From contig WHTJ01000033.1 in assembly GCA_009377795.1 (NCBI GenBank), positions 1-43,387 of the forward strand: 43,387 bases of DNA, given 5' to 3'. Under the pieces are notes generated by a model, which did not search any database, was not told the DNA's origin, and saw only the letters and a program-made list of their open reading frames with translations. Source of the DNA: Propionibacteriales bacterium (GTDB taxonomy: Bacteria > Actinomycetota > Actinomycetes > Propionibacteriales > Nocardioidaceae). The position numbers were made by a program, and so were the translations under genes. Position 1 is the first letter of the stretch. Each line of letters starts with the position of its first letter. Below are positions 8,056 through 17,649 of the stretch, in pieces.

Positions 8056-9450
8056 CTATGCGGCCGTTCCGGACGGCCGGATGTTGAGGTTCTCCCGGAA
8101 GAGGTTCTCCGGGTCCCAGGCGTCCTTGATCTCCACCAGCCGGGCGAATTTGTCGGCCGAGTAACCGGCGCGAACCTTCGTCTCGTCGTCGCCGGGCTCG
8201 AAGTTGAGATAGATCCCGCCGGTGAGGTAGGGCTCCATGGCCTCGGTGCACTCGTTCACCCACTGCAGGTGGCGGGCCGTGTCGTCCGGGTCCTGCCACA
8301 GGGCCAGCGGGTGGCTCATGTACGCCGCTTCCCGGTGGCTGGCCGCCATCGCCTCGTCCGGCACCCGGCTCACCGCGCCGCCGTGCCGGAACAGGATCAG
8401 CTGAGTTAGCGGTGAGGGGACCTGCCGGCCGGACCGGACGAAGGCGTCGACCGTGCCGTCCTCAAGGCCGGTCAGGTGGGTGCCGCGCCAGTAGTTGAGC
8501 ATCCCCGCGGGTGCGAACGGGTCGATCATGGCCTGGAAGGCGGCGTACGGCATTGGCTCCACCAGGTTGGCCTGGAGATCGCCGAGCTCGGTGAGCGGCC
8601 GCACGAGGTCCTCCCCGTCGTCCGGGTCCCCGACGTACAGCACGAATATCCCGATCACGGGCTTCCCGTGCAGGTGCTCGGGTACGAACGGCTCCGGCGG
8701 CCCGAGCAGCATGCCGAGCCCGGTCACCAGCTCCTCGGGCGCCTGCTCGACGTAGTCCCGCCACGCCCGTACGACCTGCTCGCCCTCGTCCGCGGAGTAG
8801 ATCAGCAGCCCCGCGCGTACGAGCGGACCGACCGGGTGCAACTGGAACCGGTACGACGTGACCACGCCGAAGTTGCCGCCCCCGCCGCGGATCCCCCAGA
8901 ACAGGTCGGGGTTGACGTCCTCGCTCGCGGTGACGACGCGGCCGTCGGCGGTCACCACGTCGGCCGAGATCAGGTTGTCGCAGGTGAGCCCGTGCACCGG
9001 CGACAGCCAGCCGTAGCCGCCGCCGAGCGTGAATCCACCGACGCCGGTGGTGGTCATGCGCCCGCCGGGTGTCGCCAGCCCGAACACCTGGGTCTCCCGG
9101 TCGAACTCACCCCACAACACACCGGCGTTGCATTGCGCGGTCCGGCTGACCGGATCGACGTGTACCCCCTTGAGGCTACGCAGATCGATCAGCACCCCTC
9201 CGTCGGTCGCGCTCTTGCCGGCGACGCTGTGACCTCCGCAGCGGACCGCGACCGGAAGCCCGGCCCGCCGTGCGTAGTTCACCGCGTCCACCACGTCGGT
9301 GGATCCGCTCGGCTGGACGATGAGCGAGGGTCTCTTGTCGACCATCCCGTTGAACACCGCGCGCGCCTCGTCGTACCCGGCTTCCCCCGGCCGGATCGAC
9401 CGGCCCCTGAACCCAGCGTCCAGTTCGACCGTCGACACCTCTGCCACCAT
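8056..9450 (-). CDS. FAD-binding oxidoreductase, berberine-bridge-enzyme type
   Basis: This 464-residue flavoprotein has an N-terminal PCMH-type FAD domain (SLIVQPSGSTDVVDAVNYAR). GGHSVAGKS (about residues 72-80) holds the histidine usually linked covalently to FAD, and it is followed by TLGGGYGWL and RGGGGNFGVVTSYRFQLHP. The C terminus is a BBE domain ending ENLFRENLNIRPS. Enzymes of this type oxidise sugars, alkaloids or other small molecules; the substrate is unknown. Start ATG 9450 has a strong AGGAGGGG RBS. Its upstream region carries a motif shared with the AraC gene promoter. Confidence 0.9.
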   Translation of the reverse strand: MVAEVSTVELDAGFRGRSIRPGEAGYDEARAVFNGMVDKRPSLIVQPSGSTDVVDAVNYARRAGLPVAVRCGGHSVAGKSATDGGVLIDLRSLKGVHVDPVSRTAQCNAGVLWGEFDRETQVFGLATPGGRMTTTGVGGFTLGGGYGWLSPVHGLTCDNLISADVVTADGRVVTASEDVNPDLFWGIRGGGGNFGVVTSYRFQLHPVGPLVRAGLLIYSADEGEQVVRAWRDYVEQAPEELVTGLGMLLGPPEPFVPEHLHGKPVIGIFVLYVGDPDDGEDLVRPLTELGDLQANLVEPMPYAAFQAMIDPFAPAGMLNYWRGTHLTGLEDGTVDAFVRSGRQVPSPLTQLILFRHGGAVSRVPDEAMAASHREAAYMSHPLALWQDPDDTARHLQWVNECTEAMEPYLTGGIYLNFEPGDDETKVRAGYSADKFARLVEIKDAWDPENLFRENLNIRPSGTAA

Positions 9451-9549
9451 GGTGGCTCCCCTCCTGGTTTTGTATGGACGACCCTCGCGGCTGACGCTTC
9501 CAACTCGCAGTCCGCGGGTCGCCGCAACGCTAAGCGCCGATCCAGGTGC

Positions 9550-9573
9550 GGTCCATACGGAGAATCCCGTAGG
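9550..9573. promoter_or_regulatory. Candidate operator upstream of the FAD oxidoreductase
   Basis: GGTCCATACG, then GAG, then AATCCCGTAGG lies about 100 bp before the oxidoreductase start. The same motif, slightly shorter, is found at 11032-11052 before the AraC gene. A further GTATGGAC half-site is at 9472-9479, just upstream of the RBS. Regulation is inferred from the shared motif. Confidence 0.45.
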
Positions 9574-9665
9574 ACGTGCGATGTCATGGACTCGTTACGC
9601 CGCGCAGCCGGATGTCGATGTGACGGTGACGGCGAAGCGGGTCGCCCTGCGATGGGGTCTGAGCC

Positions 9666-10292
9666 TCAGAAGGACTTGCCGATGTCGTGCGCGCGATCGT
9701 GGGCGATCCGGCGCCCGGTGTCCGGATCGGACGTGGCGAGGTTCGGACGGAAGTGGATGGTCTCGATGTCCTCGATGCCGGCCCAGCCCAGCCAATCCTC
9801 GAAGAACGGTGCCTGGAAGTCCGCACCGAACGCGGGTCCGCGGCCCTCTCCGTACACCCCGCTGGTGTAGATCACCGCGGCCTTCTTGTCGCGCAGCAGA
9901 CCGGTGTAGCCGTGCTCGGGATCGAAGTCGAAGACCATGCCGGGCTGGCTGACCACGTCGACAAGCTGTTTGAGGATGTAGGGCACGCCGGCGTTCCACA
10001 TCGGGACACTGAACAGATAGCGGTCGGCGCCGTCGAACCGCGCGAAGGCTGCCTCCACGGTCCGCCCGGCGGCGGCCTGCACGTCGTCGAACGGCGCGCC
10101 GCCGAAGACCGCCATCTTGGCCGCGGCGGCAGGCGGTCCGAACTCCGGTAGCGAGCCGTCCCACAGGTCCCAGTGCTCGACCGTGTCGCCGGGATGCGAG
10201 TCGCGGTACGTCTCCAGGAACACCTCCGCGAGCGCGAGGGACTCCGACGCGGTGGCCCGAGGGGACGCTGAGATGTGCAGCAGTGTGGTCAT
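9666..10292 (-). CDS. azoR: FMN-dependent NADH-azoreductase / quinone reductase
   Basis: This 208-residue flavodoxin-like enzyme reduces quinones and azo compounds by two-electron transfer from NADH using FMN. It starts with the phosphate-binding HISASPRATASES motif (residues 6-17), has SVPMWNAGVPYILKQLVD in the middle (FMN ring contact region) and TSGVYGEGRG. Start ATG 10292 is preceded by AGGAGA; an upstream extension lacks support. It is divergent from a TetR regulator across 72 bp, the usual layout of an azoreductase controlled by its neighbour, probably as an electrophile or quinone response. Confidence 0.88.
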   Translation of the reverse strand: MTTLLHISASPRATASESLALAEVFLETYRDSHPGDTVEHWDLWDGSLPEFGPPAAAAKMAVFGGAPFDDVQAAAGRTVEAAFARFDGADRYLFSVPMWNAGVPYILKQLVDVVSQPGMVFDFDPEHGYTGLLRDKKAAVIYTSGVYGEGRGPAFGADFQAPFFEDWLGWAGIEDIETIHFRPNLATSDPDTGRRIAHDRAHDIGKSF

Positions 10293-10356
10293 TCCTGTTC
10301 TCCTTTGCAGCGGTCCGGCTCGGGCGGCTGGCACCCCGCACCGGATCAGGACTACA

Positions 10357-10386
10357 GTCCGGTTATGTCCTCCGACCGTACCGGAC
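10357..10386. promoter_or_regulatory. Candidate TetR operator at the azoR/TetR divergent promoter
   Basis: GTCCGGT (10357-10363) and ACCGGAC (10380-10386) form an inverted repeat spanning the TetR gene start. A TACAGT hexamer at 10353-10358 could be its -10. Placement fits autoregulation, but this is inference. Confidence 0.35.
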
Positions 10387-11024
10387 CGCAGTCCGATTCT
10401 CCAGGCACCGTCGAGGAGTTGTCGGCGTTACGTACGTCACCGCCCAGGGAGCGGGCCGACGCCGCGCGCAACCGGGCCGCCGCGCTGGACGCCGCGGCGG
10501 AGCTGTTCGCCCGCCACGGTGTGGAGCACGTGTCCATGGACGCGATCGCGGCCGCGGCCCGGGTCGGCAAGGGGACACTCTTCCGCCGGTTCGGTGACAA
10601 GTCCGGTCTGGCGGTTGCACTGCTCGACGAGCGAGAACGGGCGCTGCAACACGAGATCCTGTACGGCCCGGCCCCGCTCGGGCCGGGCGAGCCTGACGAC
10701 GCCCCGCTGCCGGAGGAGCGGCTTCGGGCGTTCGTCGACGCGTACCTCGACTACGCACTGGATCATCTCGACCTCGTGCGAATGTCCGAGACCGCATCGC
10801 CCGGTGCCCGCTACCGCATCGGTGCGTACCGCTTCTGGCACCGCCACGTGGCATTGCTGATCGGCTCCGCACTACCGGAAGCGGACGCGGACGCGGACGC
10901 GCATACCGTCCTCGCACCCCTGTCCGCGGAGCACCTCCGTGCGGTGGTGGCCGAGGAGGGCGCCGATCGGGTACGGCGCGCCGCGGTCACCGTGGTCACC
11001 GCGCTTCTGGCCTCCCGGCGGTGA
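10365..11024 (+). CDS. TetR/AcrR family transcriptional regulator
   Basis: This 219-residue regulator has an N-terminal helix-turn-helix, AALDAAAELFARHGVEHVSMDAIAAAARVGKGTLFRRFGDKSGLAVAL (about residues 38-85), a classic TetR signature. It is followed by a divergent all-helical ligand domain. The start is placed at ATG 10365 because upstream codons look non-coding and belong to the shared promoter. It is transcribed divergently from azoR and probably represses it. Short repeats encode DADADA near the C terminus. Confidence 0.9.
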   Translation: MSSDRTGPQSDSPGTVEELSALRTSPPRERADAARNRAAALDAAAELFARHGVEHVSMDAIAAAARVGKGTLFRRFGDKSGLAVALLDERERALQHEILYGPAPLGPGEPDDAPLPEERLRAFVDAYLDYALDHLDLVRMSETASPGARYRIGAYRFWHRHVALLIGSALPEADADADAHTVLAPLSAEHLRAVVAEEGADRVRRAAVTVVTALLASRR

Positions 11025-11031
11025 CGGGCAC

Positions 11032-11052
11032 GGTCCATACGAAATCCCGTGG
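11032..11052. promoter_or_regulatory. Candidate operator upstream of the AraC gene
   Basis: GGTCCATACG followed by AAATCCCGTGG lies 38 nt before the AraC start. It repeats the motif at 9550-9573 with a 3-nt shorter centre. It may be a binding site of the AraC protein itself. Confidence 0.45.
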
Positions 11053-11090
11053 TCCGGGCGGCCGCACCGGTCTCGGGTTAGGGTCCTGGG

Positions 11091-11592
11091 GTGGCGGTTT
11101 CGCAGTCGGGTGAGGTGCCACCGGGGCCGAGGAGAGTCGCGCCCCGGCCGCCCGGATCCGGCGTCGTGGCCACCCTCATGGCGTTGCGCAGAGCGCGCGA
11201 TCTCATGGACTCCCGGTACGCCGAGCAGCTCGACATCGACGCGATCGCGGCGCGGGCCGGCTATTCCCGCTATCATCCGGGCGTTCCGGGCGGCGTACGG
11301 CGAGACACCGGGACGCTACCTCTCCCGGCGGCGGATCGAGCGCGCGCAGGACCTCCTCCGCTCGGTGAACCTCACCGTCACCGAGGTGTGCTTCCTGGTC
11401 GGCTTCTCCAGCCCGGGTTCGTTCAGCGCGCGGTTCCGAGAGCTGTGCGGCGTCTCACCCTCACAGTTTCAGCGGGAGGCGCACCGCAAGGGTCCGCCGC
11501 CGGTGCCCGGCTGCTACGTGCTGATGTGGGCCGGGCCGCATTCGGGCAAGACCGCAATTTCGGAGAAGCCTGCTCCGGCGGCCGGTGACTAG
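11091..11592 (+). pseudogene. AraC-family regulator with a frameshift in the first helix-turn-helix
   Basis: From GTG 11091 the frame reads LMALRRARDLMDSRYAEQLD, then IDAIAARAGYSRYH. It then leaves the gene at about 11271-11278, and the homologous reading continues in another frame: IRAFRAAYGETPGRYLSRRR and later SVNLTVTEVCFLVGFSSPGSFSARFRELCG. Family members read YHFIRAF here, so 5 nt seem to be missing. The remaining TATCAT context fits slippage between two TCAT copies. The AraC DNA-binding domain has two helix-turn-helix units, and the break falls inside the first. A sequencing error is the alternative. It precedes the VOC gene on the same strand, a common pairing. Confidence 0.8.
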
Positions 11593-11625
11593 CGTCGGTC
11601 GCGTCGCCGACGAGAGGAGCGAACG

Positions 11626-12084
11626 ATGATCACCAGGCTGGGTGTGGCGAGTGTGTACGTCTTCGATGTCGATGAGGCGAAGGAGTTCTTCATCGGCAAG
11701 CTGGGCTTTGAGGAGCGGTTCGACGTGATGATGGAGGACGGCTTCCGGTGGCTGACCGTCGGCCCGCCGGGTGACCCGATGTTCCAGCTGCACCTCGCCG
11801 TTCCGGGTCCGCCGATGCACGACGAGGAGACCGCGGAGACCATCCGTGCCCTGGTCGCGAAGGGCGTGATCGGAGCCGGGGCGTGGAACACCGACGACTG
11901 CCGCAAGACCTACGAGGAGTACTCCGCGCGTGGTGTGGAGTTCCTGCAGGAGCCGCAGGACCGGCCGTACGGCGTCGAGGCGGTCTTCCGCGACCCGTTC
12001 GGCAACTGGTACAGCCTCAACGAGACGAACTTCGAGGCCTTCGACAGCGAGGCGATGTCGAAGGCCTTCGAGCCCGGCTCGTAG
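11626..12084 (+). CDS. VOC family protein (glyoxalase / bleomycin-resistance fold)
   Basis: This 152-residue protein has two beta-alpha-beta-beta-beta modules. The first begins RLGVASVYVFDVDEAKEFFIGKLGF; the second ends FRDPFGNWYSLNE, where the glutamate is the usual metal-ligand position. It could be a lyase, dioxygenase or binding protein; the substrate is unknown. It follows the broken AraC gene by 33 bp with a GAGAGGAG RBS. The last codons (EPGS and TAG) lie inside the 88-bp direct repeat that also ends the sigma factor gene, so its C terminus may have been replaced. Confidence 0.85.
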   Translation: MITRLGVASVYVFDVDEAKEFFIGKLGFEERFDVMMEDGFRWLTVGPPGDPMFQLHLAVPGPPMHDEETAETIRALVAKGVIGAGAWNTDDCRKTYEEYSARGVEFLQEPQDRPYGVEAVFRDPFGNWYSLNETNFEAFDSEAMSKAFEPGS

Positions 12085-12156
12085 CCCCACTCCCTCGCGC
12101 CGAGATTGCAGAAGTGGTCGATCCCAGATCGACCACTTCTGCAATCTCGGCGCGAA
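12069..12156. repeat. 88-bp direct repeat, left copy, containing palindrome copy 2
   Basis: Identical over 88 nt to 14578-14665. It begins with a small palindrome, CGAGCC-C-GGCTCG, that encodes the VOC protein's C terminus and includes TAG. A C-rich spacer follows, then a 61-nt hairpin (12095-12155) with perfect 29-bp arms and the loop CCA. The outer 16 nt of the arms equal the family arms; the inner part is GAAGTGGTCGATC. Confidence 0.97.
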
Positions 12157-12232
12157 TAGCCAGGCGTGGATCAGCCGACGTCCGTGCCGTAGACGAGGTG
12201 CAGGACCCGGCGGGCTGTGGCAGATTCATCAC

Positions 12233-12625
12233 GTGCCCGAGCGACCCGACGTCCCGCTGGAGTGGGTGGAGCGACTCCGGACCGTGCTCGACGGTTTCCC
12301 GGATTGCATCGAGGAAAGCGCCTGGGTCGGTGTCCGCTGGCGGGTCGGCCAGGCCACGGTCGCCCACGTCTTCGGCGGCGAGGACCAGCTCTTCCGGATC
12401 ACCTTCCGCGCCGAGCCCGATGAGGTGACGGCCTTCCAGCACCTCGGGGCGCCGTACTTCAAAGTCTCGTGGGGCCGCAATGTCGTCGGCATCCTGCTCG
12501 ACGACAACACCGACTGGGAGGAGCTTGCCGAGCTCCTCACCGACTCCTACTGCATCCAGGCGCCGGTCCGCCTAGCGCAGCAGGTGCCGCGTCCCCGGAG
12601 CTTGCGCCCGGATCAACCGGCGTGA
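12233..12625 (+). CDS. MmcQ/YjbR family protein
   Basis: This 130-residue protein starts at GTG 12233. The pattern LEWVERLRTVLDGFPDCIEE, then WRVGQATVAHVF, FRITFRAEPDEVTAF and APYFKVSWGRNVVGILLD, followed by a C-terminal DWEELAELLTDSY helix, fits the YjbR (DUF419) CyaY-like DNA-binding fold. The function is unknown. It is the first gene of the 2.4-kb segment enclosed by the 88-bp direct repeats. A short hairpin follows its stop. The start is moderately certain because upstream codons are not coding-like. Confidence 0.75.
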   Translation: MPERPDVPLEWVERLRTVLDGFPDCIEESAWVGVRWRVGQATVAHVFGGEDQLFRITFRAEPDEVTAFQHLGAPYFKVSWGRNVVGILLDDNTDWEELAELLTDSYCIQAPVRLAQQVPRPRSLRPDQPA

Positions 12626-12643
12626 CGTTGCGCTGGCGCAACG
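12626..12643 (+). terminator. Hairpin directly after the YjbR-like gene
   Basis: CGTTGCGC and GCGCAACG pair around a TG loop, starting at the base after the stop codon. It is compact and perfect but lacks a U-run. Confidence 0.45.
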
Positions 12644-12936
12644 GGCACCCTTGCCGGCTCGATGTAGCTCAGGTGGCGTGTCGGGGTGCGGTCTTGGCGA
12701 GGGGCGCATCCGACGGCGTTGCGGCGAGGTCAGTCCGTGCGCGCTGCCTCGTCGCGGAAGTACGACAACTCGGCATAGCGTCGTGTCATGGCCAGCCGAC
12801 TCACAGAGTCCCGCAGCCGTACCTGCTTCAGCGCGCAGAGGACCCGCCGTATCGGCAGTGTGTCGACATCGGAGATCTGGCACCGACGTCTCATGTGAAC
12901 GACGGGCCGGCCGTCGTGTAGATCGAGGAGGACCCG
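12644..12936. other. Spacer with a possible minus-strand gene remnant
   Basis: No intact gene is visible. On the minus strand, about 12730-12830 reads like a coding C terminus (VRLRDSVSRLAMTRRY then AELSYFRDEAARTD and stop) but has no credible start. It may be a scrap of a displaced gene. The end of the stretch carries the GAGGAGG RBS of the next gene. Confidence 0.3.
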
Positions 12937-13329
12937 ATGAAGTACGTGATCCTGATCCACTCCAACCCGCAGCCCTGGGGGCACCCGACCGGTGACTTCC
13001 TTCCTGAGTTCCAGGCGCTTCCGGCCGAGGAGCGGGCCCGGCTCGAGGGCGAGTTCGAGAAGACGCTGTCAGAGCTGCAGGCCAACGGTGAGTTGGTGAC
13101 CGGTGAGGCCCTCGGTGACCCGGCCTCGTCTCGGATCTACCGGTGGCGGGACGGATCTCCGCTCGCCAGCGACGGCCCGTACACGGAGGCCAAGGAGCAT
13201 CTCGCCGGCTTCTTTCTCATTGACGTCGACAGTCAGGAGCGAGCCGAGGAGATCGTGGCGGTCTTCGCCGGACCCGGTGAGACCGTCGAGCTCCGGCCGA
13301 CCATGTGGCCAGGCGGCGACGAAGCGTGA
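12937..13329 (+). CDS. YCII-related (DGPF) domain protein paired with ECF42 sigma
   Basis: This 130-residue protein of the YCII/DGPF family starts MKYVILIHSNPQPWG and contains the family hallmark SDGPYTEAKEHLAGFFLIDVDS (about residues 78-99; DGPF written here as DGPY). The fold is ferredoxin-like; members often neighbour ECF42 sigma factors and are thought to be part of their regulon or signalling, with no defined reaction. A GAGGAGG RBS precedes the ATG. The next GTG is 4 nt after its stop, so the pair is an operon. Confidence 0.88.
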   Translation: MKYVILIHSNPQPWGHPTGDFLPEFQALPAEERARLEGEFEKTLSELQANGELVTGEALGDPASSRIYRWRDGSPLASDGPYTEAKEHLAGFFLIDVDSQERAEEIVAVFAGPGETVELRPTMWPGGDEA

Positions 13330-13333
13330 CGCC

Positions 13334-14593
13334 GTGACCGACGACCCGCTTGCGGACGTGTGGCGCCACGAGGCGCCGCACGTTCTGGCAGCGCTCCTCC
13401 GCAGGTACGGCGACCTGGCCGACTGCGAGGACGCGGTGCAAGAGGCCGCCGAGGCGGCGGCGGTGCAGTGGCCGCTCCGGGGGGTGCCGGCCGATCCGCG
13501 TGCATGGCTGGTGCGGGTGGCGTCGCGTCGGCTGATCGACGAGTACCGCTCCGCGGAGGCTCGGGGTCGGCGGGAAATCAGTGAAGGGGTACGTCGGCCC
13601 GGCGACGCCGATGCGGCTCCGGCGGTGGACGAGTCGTCGTCCTCCGACGCGGACGACACGCTGCGGCTGCTCCTCCTCTGCTGCCACCCGAGCCTGAGCC
13701 GAGCTTCTCAGGTGGCGCTGAGCTTGCGTGCGGTGGCAGGGCTGAGCGTCGAGGAGATCGCCGCGGTCTACCTGGTCCCCGCCCGCACGATGACCCAGCG
13801 ACTGACCAGAGCCCGAGCCACGATCCGGAAGTCCGGGGCACGGTTCACGATGCCGGCTGCGGACGAGCTGCCGGCGCGGGTGGCGGCGGTCCTGGACGCC
13901 TGTCACCTGATGTTCACCGTTGGCTACACCCGCACATCTGGCGAGGGCTTGGTCGACGTGACGCTCGCCGACGAGGCGATCCGGCTGACCAGGCGCGTGT
14001 ACGACGCGCTGCCGGACCACGACGAGGCGGCCGGTGCCTTGGCGCTGATGCTGCTCACCCATGCCCGGACGCCGGCTCGTACCGACGATGCGGGCGATTT
14101 GGTGCCGCTCGCCGAGCAGGACCGGAGGCTGTGGCGACGCGACCTCATCGACGAGGGAGTGGCGCTGCTGGAGCAGGTGCTGCCCCGAGGTCACGTCGGT
14201 CGGTATCAGCTCCAGGCGGCGATCGCGGCAGTCCATGCCGAGGCGGCGACGTACGACGCCACCGATTGGCCACAGATCAGCATCCTCTACGGCACGCTCG
14301 AACGGGTCGCGCCGAGCGCCGCGGTGACACTCAACCGCGCCGTCGCCGTGGCCATGGCGCAGGACGCGGCGGCTGGCCTCGAGGTTCTCGAACCGCTGCT
14401 CGCCGACGATTCCATGCAGCGGTATCACCGACTGCACGCCGTACAAGGTCACCTGCTGGAGCTCACCGGCGACGTGGGCGCCGCCGCGGAGAGCTACCGG
14501 CTGGCGGCACGTTTGACAGCGAGCCTGCCCGAACAGCGCTACCTGAACGGGCGGCTGCTCGCGCTGGCCGCCGGAGGCGAGCCCGGCTCGTAG
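13334..14593 (+). CDS. ECF42-type RNA polymerase sigma factor with C-terminal TPR-like extension
   Basis: This 419-residue protein has a sigma region 2 (DCEDAVQEAAEAAAVQWP, then PRAWLVRVASRRLIDEYRS) and a sigma region 4 (SLSRASQVALSLRAVAGLSVEEIAAVYLV, then RTMTQRLTRARATIR). A long C-terminal extension (about residues 190-419, DUF6596 and TPR-like helices, for example AAVTLNRAVAVAMAQ) follows. This extension replaces an anti-sigma factor in the ECF42 group and is needed for activity in studied members. The DGPF gene lies directly upstream, as is typical. The final codons EPGS and TAG lie in the 88-bp repeat, identical to the end of the unrelated VOC gene. Confidence 0.9.
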   Translation: MTDDPLADVWRHEAPHVLAALLRRYGDLADCEDAVQEAAEAAAVQWPLRGVPADPRAWLVRVASRRLIDEYRSAEARGRREISEGVRRPGDADAAPAVDESSSSDADDTLRLLLLCCHPSLSRASQVALSLRAVAGLSVEEIAAVYLVPARTMTQRLTRARATIRKSGARFTMPAADELPARVAAVLDACHLMFTVGYTRTSGEGLVDVTLADEAIRLTRRVYDALPDHDEAAGALALMLLTHARTPARTDDAGDLVPLAEQDRRLWRRDLIDEGVALLEQVLPRGHVGRYQLQAAIAAVHAEAATYDATDWPQISILYGTLERVAPSAAVTLNRAVAVAMAQDAAAGLEVLEPLLADDSMQRYHRLHAVQGHLLELTGDVGAAAESYRLAARLTASLPEQRYLNGRLLALAAGGEPGS

Positions 14594-14665
14594 CCCCACT
14601 CCCTCGCGCCGAGATTGCAGAAGTGGTCGATCCCAGATCGACCACTTCTGCAATCTCGGCGCGAA
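14578..14665. repeat. 88-bp direct repeat, right copy, containing palindrome copy 3
   Basis: Identical to 12069-12156, at an offset of exactly 2509 bp. It holds the last four codons and stop of the sigma factor and the 61-nt perfect hairpin (14604-14664). Together the copies bracket the YjbR-like, YCII and ECF42 genes. Confidence 0.97.
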
Positions 14666-14701
14666 AGACCCCTGGGGGCGCTCCGCGCTACGGTCGGGAT
14701 T

Positions 14702-16711
<2,010 letters not shown>

Positions 16712-16735
16712 CCATTCGTCGTGTCAGGCTCGAGG

Positions 16736-17461
16736 TCAGCGCAGGGAGTACGTCGCGATCGAGATGCCGACGTAGTGGCTGGTGAAGGCGACGATGGTCA
16801 GCGAGTGGAACACCTCGTGGAACCCGAACCAGCGCGGCAGCGGGTTGGGCCGCCTGATCCCGTACACCAGGCCACCGAGCGAGTACAGCCCGCCGCCCAC
16901 CACGATGAGGGTGAGGACGGCGACCCCGGCGGTCTGGGCGAAGTCGCCCAGCCAGAACACGGCGGCCCAGCCGAGGGCGACGTACACCGGAACGTACATC
17001 CACCGCGGCGCGCCCATCCAGAAGACCCGGAACGCGACACCCGCGAGCGCACCCGCCCACGCCAGCCCGAGCAGGATCCGCTGGTTGGTCCCGTGGAGCA
17101 ACACCAGCGCGAACGGCGTGTACGTGCCGGCGATCAGCAGGAAGATGTTCGCGTGGTCGAGCCGCTGCAGTACGCCATGGGTACGCCCGGACCACCGCCC
17201 GGTGTGGTACACCGCGCTGCAGCCGAACAGCAGCATCGCGGTCACGGCGAACACCGCGGACCCGACCCGGGTCTCCGGAGTGGGGGAGAGGACGACGAGC
17301 ACGATGCCGGCGGCCACCGCCAGCGGGAAGGTCACGGCGTGTAACCAGCCGCGCAGTCTCGGTTTGATCCGGTCGACATGGCCGCGCAGCCGCTCGCTCG
17401 CGTCGTCCACCCGGTCGTGAACCGCCTCGTGTACGGCGGTGATGCGCTCGGCCTTGGTCAT
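16736..17461 (-). CDS. Haemolysin III family (PAQR-like) membrane protein
   Basis: This 241-residue protein has seven hydrophobic segments. Hallmarks are LLFGCSAVYHT (S and H of the metal site), LDHANIFLLIAGTYTPFALVLL, WLGDFAQ and the C-terminal FHEVFHSLTIVAFTSHYVG, giving the His/Ser/Asp set of the CREST/PAQR superfamily. Despite the name, lysis is not established for most members; lipid hydrolysis or membrane homeostasis is more likely. The cytoplasmic N terminus is charged (AERITAVHEAVHDRVDDASERL). It is convergent with the thioredoxin-domain gene and divergent from uppS. Confidence 0.9.
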   Translation of the reverse strand: MTKAERITAVHEAVHDRVDDASERLRGHVDRIKPRLRGWLHAVTFPLAVAAGIVLVVLSPTPETRVGSAVFAVTAMLLFGCSAVYHTGRWSGRTHGVLQRLDHANIFLLIAGTYTPFALVLLHGTNQRILLGLAWAGALAGVAFRVFWMGAPRWMYVPVYVALGWAAVFWLGDFAQTAGVAVLTLIVVGGGLYSLGGLVYGIRRPNPLPRWFGFHEVFHSLTIVAFTSHYVGISIATYSLR

Positions 17462-17649
17462 CGAGTTACTCCTGAGGCTCGGTCAGCGAACAGCACTTCG
17501 TCGGGGTCAGGGGCACTCTTTTGTGCCAGGTCGTACTCGGACCGTTCTCAGAGTAGCGGCCCTCCCTTAACCGGCGCGGCGGTAACCTTTGGGTGAGTCG
17601 CCGAACACCCAGCGAAGACTGTGTCAAGCCGACCCGTCGAGGAGGTGGC

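Noticed and set aside
12178-12232. Minus-strand reading ARRVLHLVYGTDVG before a stop, resembling a gene tail just after the left 88-bp repeat.
   Set aside because: It has no credible upstream coding sequence and overlaps the start of the YjbR-like gene; too short to call.
12655-12730. tRNA-like string TGTAGCTCAGGTGG.
   Set aside because: No matching D-stem partner, anticodon stem or T-loop GTTCGA follows, so it does not fold as a tRNA.
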